Shown piece after piece: positions 61,095-64,000 of a stretch of 64,000 nucleotides of DNA. Under the pieces are notes generated by a model that had not been told where the DNA came from, made no database searches, and saw only the letters and a list, made by a program, of their open reading frames with translations. Origin of the DNA: Tunturiibacter empetritectus (GTDB lineage: Bacteria > Acidobacteriota > Terriglobia > Terriglobales > Acidobacteriaceae); contig NZ_JACHDZ010000003.1 of the NCBI RefSeq assembly GCF_014201375.1, positions 558,001 to 622,000 of the forward strand, in the 5' to 3' direction. Position numbers and translations under genes: made by a program. Within the stretch, counting starts at the first letter, position 1. Each line of letters begins with the position of its first letter.

Positions 61095-61577
61095 TTATTC
61101 TTCGTCTCGCGTGATCCCCTGAGCAGTCGCCCACCTGATGCCTGATCGAGTCAGATGCTCGATATCAGCGTCGGTCAGTCCTTCCATCCCGAACCCGATT
61201 GCATAGGTTCCGTCTAAGGATCGGAACACAGCGTCGTATAGGAACTCCTGGTCGCAAGAGAGTTTTTGATCTACCTGCCGCCCTTCAGAGAAGTAGACTT
61301 CGATCTGTCTACCCGGTTCTACTTCTGCATAGTCCCTACTCTGAACGCTTTCCCCTAGGAAGCTAAGGTCGTCTCGCAACCAGTACCGCACCCCTAAGAG
61401 TGTCGAGTCCGAAGAGCGCAGCCAGTCGTAAAAAGCCGTCCAGTTGCCGAAGCCAGCATCCTGGTACGTCGTGTTTTCGACCGTGACTTCCTGGAGCGGC
61501 CAACACAGTTCCTTTGCAAGCGTCAGTTCATTGCCGAGCACGACGAGCATACAGGGCCTAGTCATTTGGGAAGGCAT
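61095..61577 (-). CDS. Hypothetical protein, candidate Rhs immunity protein
   Basis: A 160-residue soluble, acidic protein with no signal peptide: strands CMLVVLGNELTLAKELCWPLQ and VRYWLRDDLSFLGESV, then IEVYFSEGRQVDQKL. No family is recognised. It lies ten bases downstream of an Rhs C-terminal tip gene on the same strand, the classic place of the cognate immunity protein, and its size and acidity fit. Two starts (Met1 and Met5) are possible. Confidence 0.6.
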   Translation of the reverse strand: MPSQMTRPCMLVVLGNELTLAKELCWPLQEVTVENTTYQDAGFGNWTAFYDWLRSSDSTLLGVRYWLRDDLSFLGESVQSRDYAEVEPGRQIEVYFSEGRQVDQKLSCDQEFLYDAVFRSLDGTYAIGFGMEGLTDADIEHLTRSGIRWATAQGITRDEE

Positions 61578-61587
61578 ATCTCGGCTC

Positions 61588-62472
61588 CTAGTGAAGTACG
61601 CTGTTGATCTGCGCTAAGCGTTGAGCCTGAACGCCCAAGCCATCCTTGCCAGCAGCTATCGCCCGCTTGGCAAGTTCGGCATAGAGCTTCAACGAGCGCT
61701 GAGACAGACCCTCCGGGAGCTTTCCGCTCTTGAAGAAGTCTCTAATCAGTTGCCGCTGACTGTCTCCAAGCATCCGCCCGATTGCTCTATCGCCAGCTAG
61801 GTCGAGCCCTTCCTCACCGGCCAGTGTGGTCAGGCCAGCTCCCGTACCCATAACTGAGAGACCGACGCCCGCAGTCACCCCTCCGACTACGGAGCCGATG
61901 GTGAAGACTTTGATGGCCCCCATGCCGTTGTTGCCGATCTGACCGAAGATAGCGGCGTTTGCTGGGCCGTCGATTCCGGGATGATCGAACGCCGGTGCTC
62001 CACGGGCATTCGTCACGCCACTACTCTGCCCGTCATAAGAGTTGTAGCCGATGTCGATGCTACCGCTGCCGTTCGCAGCGATGCCGGTCACCGTCCCCGG
62101 AACATAAGTGGCTGACTGGCCACTTCCGGTTTTCACTCCTGCGCAGGTTCCAGAGGAGACCGAGACACTTTCGTGGTTGTCGTCGATTCGTGATTGGACC
62201 ACGCAGTCATGCCCGTCTGGATCAACACTCGAAAGCGGGTTGTTCCTCACATAGCTGTAGAGATTGAAGCTCTGAGGATTGTCCATGTCGGCATAAGGAA
62301 TGGAGTCTGGAATATCACTCCAGTCCGGCGACATGAAACGCCCCATCGAACTGCTGTTATATCTAGCCCCGAAGTAATCCAGCCCTGATTCAGCGTCTCT
62401 TTCTTTGCCGGTAGAACGGTATTGCGAAAAACGTGCGTTAGTTGCACAAGCGGCGGACTCCGTCATAGGCAT
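61588..62472 (-). CDS. Orphan Rhs core-end fragment with C-terminal toxin tip
   Basis: A 294-residue frame that starts in the last part of an Rhs core, not at a full-length N-terminus: STGKERDAESGLDYFGARY, then MGRFMSPDW, NPQSFNLYSYVRNNPLSS and VDPDGH, the conserved Rhs-associated core end at about residues 20-90. The variable tip (about 95-294) has a Gly/Ala-rich helical hinge (FTIGSVVGGVTAGVGLSVMG) and ends RSLKLYAELAKRAIAAGKDG with LGVQAQRLAQINSVL, a tail I have seen in Rhs-type toxins of unknown activity. It is an orphan tip that could be swapped onto a full Rhs protein by recombination through the shared core end. Confidence 0.8.
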   Translation of the reverse strand: MPMTESAACATNARFSQYRSTGKERDAESGLDYFGARYNSSSMGRFMSPDWSDIPDSIPYADMDNPQSFNLYSYVRNNPLSSVDPDGHDCVVQSRIDDNHESVSVSSGTCAGVKTGSGQSATYVPGTVTGIAANGSGSIDIGYNSYDGQSSGVTNARGAPAFDHPGIDGPANAAIFGQIGNNGMGAIKVFTIGSVVGGVTAGVGLSVMGTGAGLTTLAGEEGLDLAGDRAIGRMLGDSQRQLIRDFFKSGKLPEGLSQRSLKLYAELAKRAIAAGKDGLGVQAQRLAQINSVLH

Positions 62473-62586
62473 GTGGGCCTCCGAATCCTAGTTACAAACC
62501 CCAGGTCTGAAAATTGAGGCTTGGCCCACTCGCCACGACATTCGAGCAGTCTCACATAACGGCGCCAACTTGCAGGGCATAATCGT

Positions 62587-63108
62587 TCATTTTGCTTTAT
62601 CTTCTGATCCCTTGTCGGATTCACCGGTTTCGTTGCTGTAATCTGCGAAACTAAAAGAACACTCCAAGTTGAGTTCAGCCAGCCCGCGCATTTGTTCGGG
62701 CCAAAGAGATGGACCACCTCCACCATGTTGAGACCACCAAGGACAACTGACATACATCTTGACGCACGGTTTTTCCTGAAGATCGCGCAGCGCTTCGGCC
62801 TTTCGTCGCAAACGATCTAGAAGCCAATCAAGGTGGTGTCGGGCATCTCTTGATGAGACATATTCCTCGGAGGACAAAAACCATGCATTCAACTTTCCGA
62901 GGCGCGTTCGGCCCAAACTGTTAGGCAATGACACTTCTCCCTTCACGACTACTCTAGTCGGGAGCTGGCTAAGCTGCTGGGTCACGGCCGATGGATGAAT
63001 GTCACCCGAATAAATGATCAGTACCGCACACGTCCTCTCGCACGCGTCAGTTAGAGCGTCTAACGGAGTGAATCGTGAATCTAACTCTGAGCGACTACGC
63101 AGAGTCAT
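62587..63108 (-). CDS. DUF4279-like protein, candidate immunity for the terminal Rhs
   Basis: A 173-residue soluble protein. The pattern of a TRVVVKGE strand, KLNAWFLSSEEYVSSRD, HHLDWLLDRLRRKAEALRDL, CVKMYVSCPWW and LAELNLECSFSFADYS resembles DUF4279 proteins, which are often found beside Rhs and other polymorphic toxin genes. Its start overlaps the stop of the preceding Rhs gene by four bases (63105-63108), so translation is coupled, as usual for toxin-immunity pairs. A role in neutralising that toxin is inferred from position. Confidence 0.72.
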   Translation of the reverse strand: MTLRSRSELDSRFTPLDALTDACERTCAVLIIYSGDIHPSAVTQQLSQLPTRVVVKGEVSLPNSLGRTRLGKLNAWFLSSEEYVSSRDARHHLDWLLDRLRRKAEALRDLQEKPCVKMYVSCPWWSQHGGGGPSLWPEQMRGLAELNLECSFSFADYSNETGESDKGSEDKAK

Positions 63109-64000
63109 GGGATATGGTCTCCTATGTTACCTATCGTTTTTTCGATTCCGTTGACTACACCGCTGACATCACCATTCGACATGATCTTTCCATGGAAATC
63201 ATTTGGTAGTCCCTCGTCGCTCTTTAAGGATTCGAGTGCGCGGCCCCACTCTCGTGGCGTTAGGTCCTCGTCGAATGTCTTGTTGAGAGCATCTGCAGTT
63301 GCTTTTCTGACAGTATTTGAGCCAGTTTGAAGCGTTTTTGGCTTTTCTCCGGTGGGGGTCTTCTTGTCCTTGTCGTCGGGATTTGGATTTGCGGTGTTCG
63401 CAGGAGTGGCTATTGGTGGGGCGACAGGCTTCGATTTTCCAAAGTATTGATTCCAATACGAGGACACCGCGGCATTAAACCTTAGTGAGCGTTGTATGAA
63501 ATCATGCCATAAAAACTGAAAGTCTACAGGCTGATTGCATGCGCAATCCGGATTAAGCCGATAATGACCGTCAGGATCGGTGCGTGACAGCGGATTGTTT
63601 TCTACGTAGCCATACAGGTTGAGACTCTGTGGGTTCTCTAGATTCGCGTACGGAACAGGGTCGGGATCTTCACTCCAGTCGGGTGACATCCACCGCCCCA
63701 TGCTGCTTCCATAGTATCTAGCGCCGAAGTAGTCGAGGCCTGATTCGGCGTCCCGTTCTTTGCCGGTAAAATGTGTCGGGTCATTACCAAGGGAGCTAAG
63801 AGCGTCGCCGAACGGCAACGACGTGTATGAGGTGGGACTGATTGGTACAGCCTGCGAACCGATGTCTCCCTGTCCAGCGCTCTCGTAGCGCTTGGTCCCT
63901 AACCAGTCCGTTCCGGCCCAGAAGAATTGATTTGGTTGCCATGATCCGATCTTTTCCCCATCGATCGTGGCGCTCTGAACCACGTAACCTGAAGTTAGAT
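63105..64000 (-). CDS. Rhs-family protein, C-terminal part (gene begins beyond the window)
   Basis: The frame is open to the last base of the window, so the N-terminal Rhs repeats lie outside. Visible are YD-repeat end sequence (FFWAGTDWLGTKRYES), the core end (THFTGKERDAESGLDYFGA, MGRWMSPDW, NPQSLNLYGYVENNPLSR, DPDGHY) and a variable tip of about 150 residues after DPDGH. The tip has a Pro/Asn/Lys linker (VAPPIATPANTANPNPDDKD) and ends WGRALESLKSDEGLPNDFHG then IMSNGDVSGV and IGNIGDHIP. The last part has a nuclease-like look (conserved His, Asn, Asp) but no confident family. The DUF4279-like gene follows directly as its likely immunity gene. Confidence 0.88.
   Translation of the reverse strand, partial: LTSGYVVQSATIDGEKIGSWQPNQFFWAGTDWLGTKRYESAGQGDIGSQAVPISPTSYTSLPFGDALSSLGNDPTHFTGKERDAESGLDYFGARYYGSSMGRWMSPDWSEDPDPVPYANLENPQSLNLYGYVENNPLSRTDPDGHYRLNPDCACNQPVDFQFLWHDFIQRSLRFNAAVSSYWNQYFGKSKPVAPPIATPANTANPNPDDKDKKTPTGEKPKTLQTGSNTVRKATADALNKTFDEDLTPREWGRALESLKSDEGLPNDFHGKIMSNGDVSGVVNGIEKTIGNIGDHIP

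Overview
The window reads as a chromosomal segment of a GC-rich Acidobacterium of the Terriglobales type (Granulicella, Edaphobacter and Terriglobus are the closest styles). I infer this from gene content, not from a database match: a cdsA-dxr-rseP run, a GspE-PilM-PilN-PilO pseudopilin operon, a very large Oar-like TonB-dependent receptor with an N-terminal carboxypeptidase-regulatory domain, and secreted proteins opening with a domain often seen in Acidobacteria.

Region 1 (1-13.4 kb) is housekeeping and general metabolism. It holds the end of cdsA, a foreign-looking hypothetical gene, dxr (MEP isoprenoid pathway) and rseP (site-2 protease) with a strong terminator. These are followed by a DHH phosphoesterase-like protein, a CPBP/CAAX protease, an NTF2-like protein, an NhaP-type Na+/H+ antiporter, an S45 penicillin/AHL acylase, a small VOC protein and an exported BNR-repeat protein. 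Region 2 (13.5-23.3 kb) is a minus-strand type IV pilus/type II secretion module: gspE, pilM, pilN, pilO, a PilP/GspC-like protein and a pseudopilin with a long repetitive tail. Its five downstream genes overlap by 1-4 nt. gspF lies about 2.5 kb upstream, separated by hdeD-like, DUF2959-like and membrane-protein genes; no secretin is visible.

Region 3 (23.4-40.2 kb) has three TetR regulators. Each is divergent from a likely target: an EmrB/QacA-type efflux pump, an AhpD-like protein, and an exported FAD amine oxidase with an exported RidA. It also holds erpA, an integral-membrane/exported pair with His/Met-rich motifs, and the Oar-like receptor. A long palindromic repeat occurs twice, at 11.4 and 20.4 kb.

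Region 4 (40.2 kb to the end) looks horizontally acquired. It begins at a tRNA-Leu(UAA) whose 5' acceptor strand is missing, as expected for the attachment-site remnant of an integrated element lying to its right. Next come an internally deleted IS91-like element flanked by two related long hairpins, and then a lower-GC accessory block. That block has a nucleotidyltransferase-like protein in an apparent operon with a serine lipase/esterase, followed by a group of exported proteins: a sedolisin, an M48-like HExxH metallopeptidase, a CHAT (caspase-like) lipoprotein and two unknown secreted proteins. After this come conjugation genes (RHH protein, TrwB-type coupling protein, TrwC/MobF relaxase) without visible mating-pair genes. 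The window ends in a tandem of Rhs C-terminal toxin tips with putative immunity genes, the last running off the right edge. The best candidates for undescribed biology are the exported protease/CHAT cluster (45.7-55.0 kb) and the NTase-lipase operon (42.7-44.9 kb).
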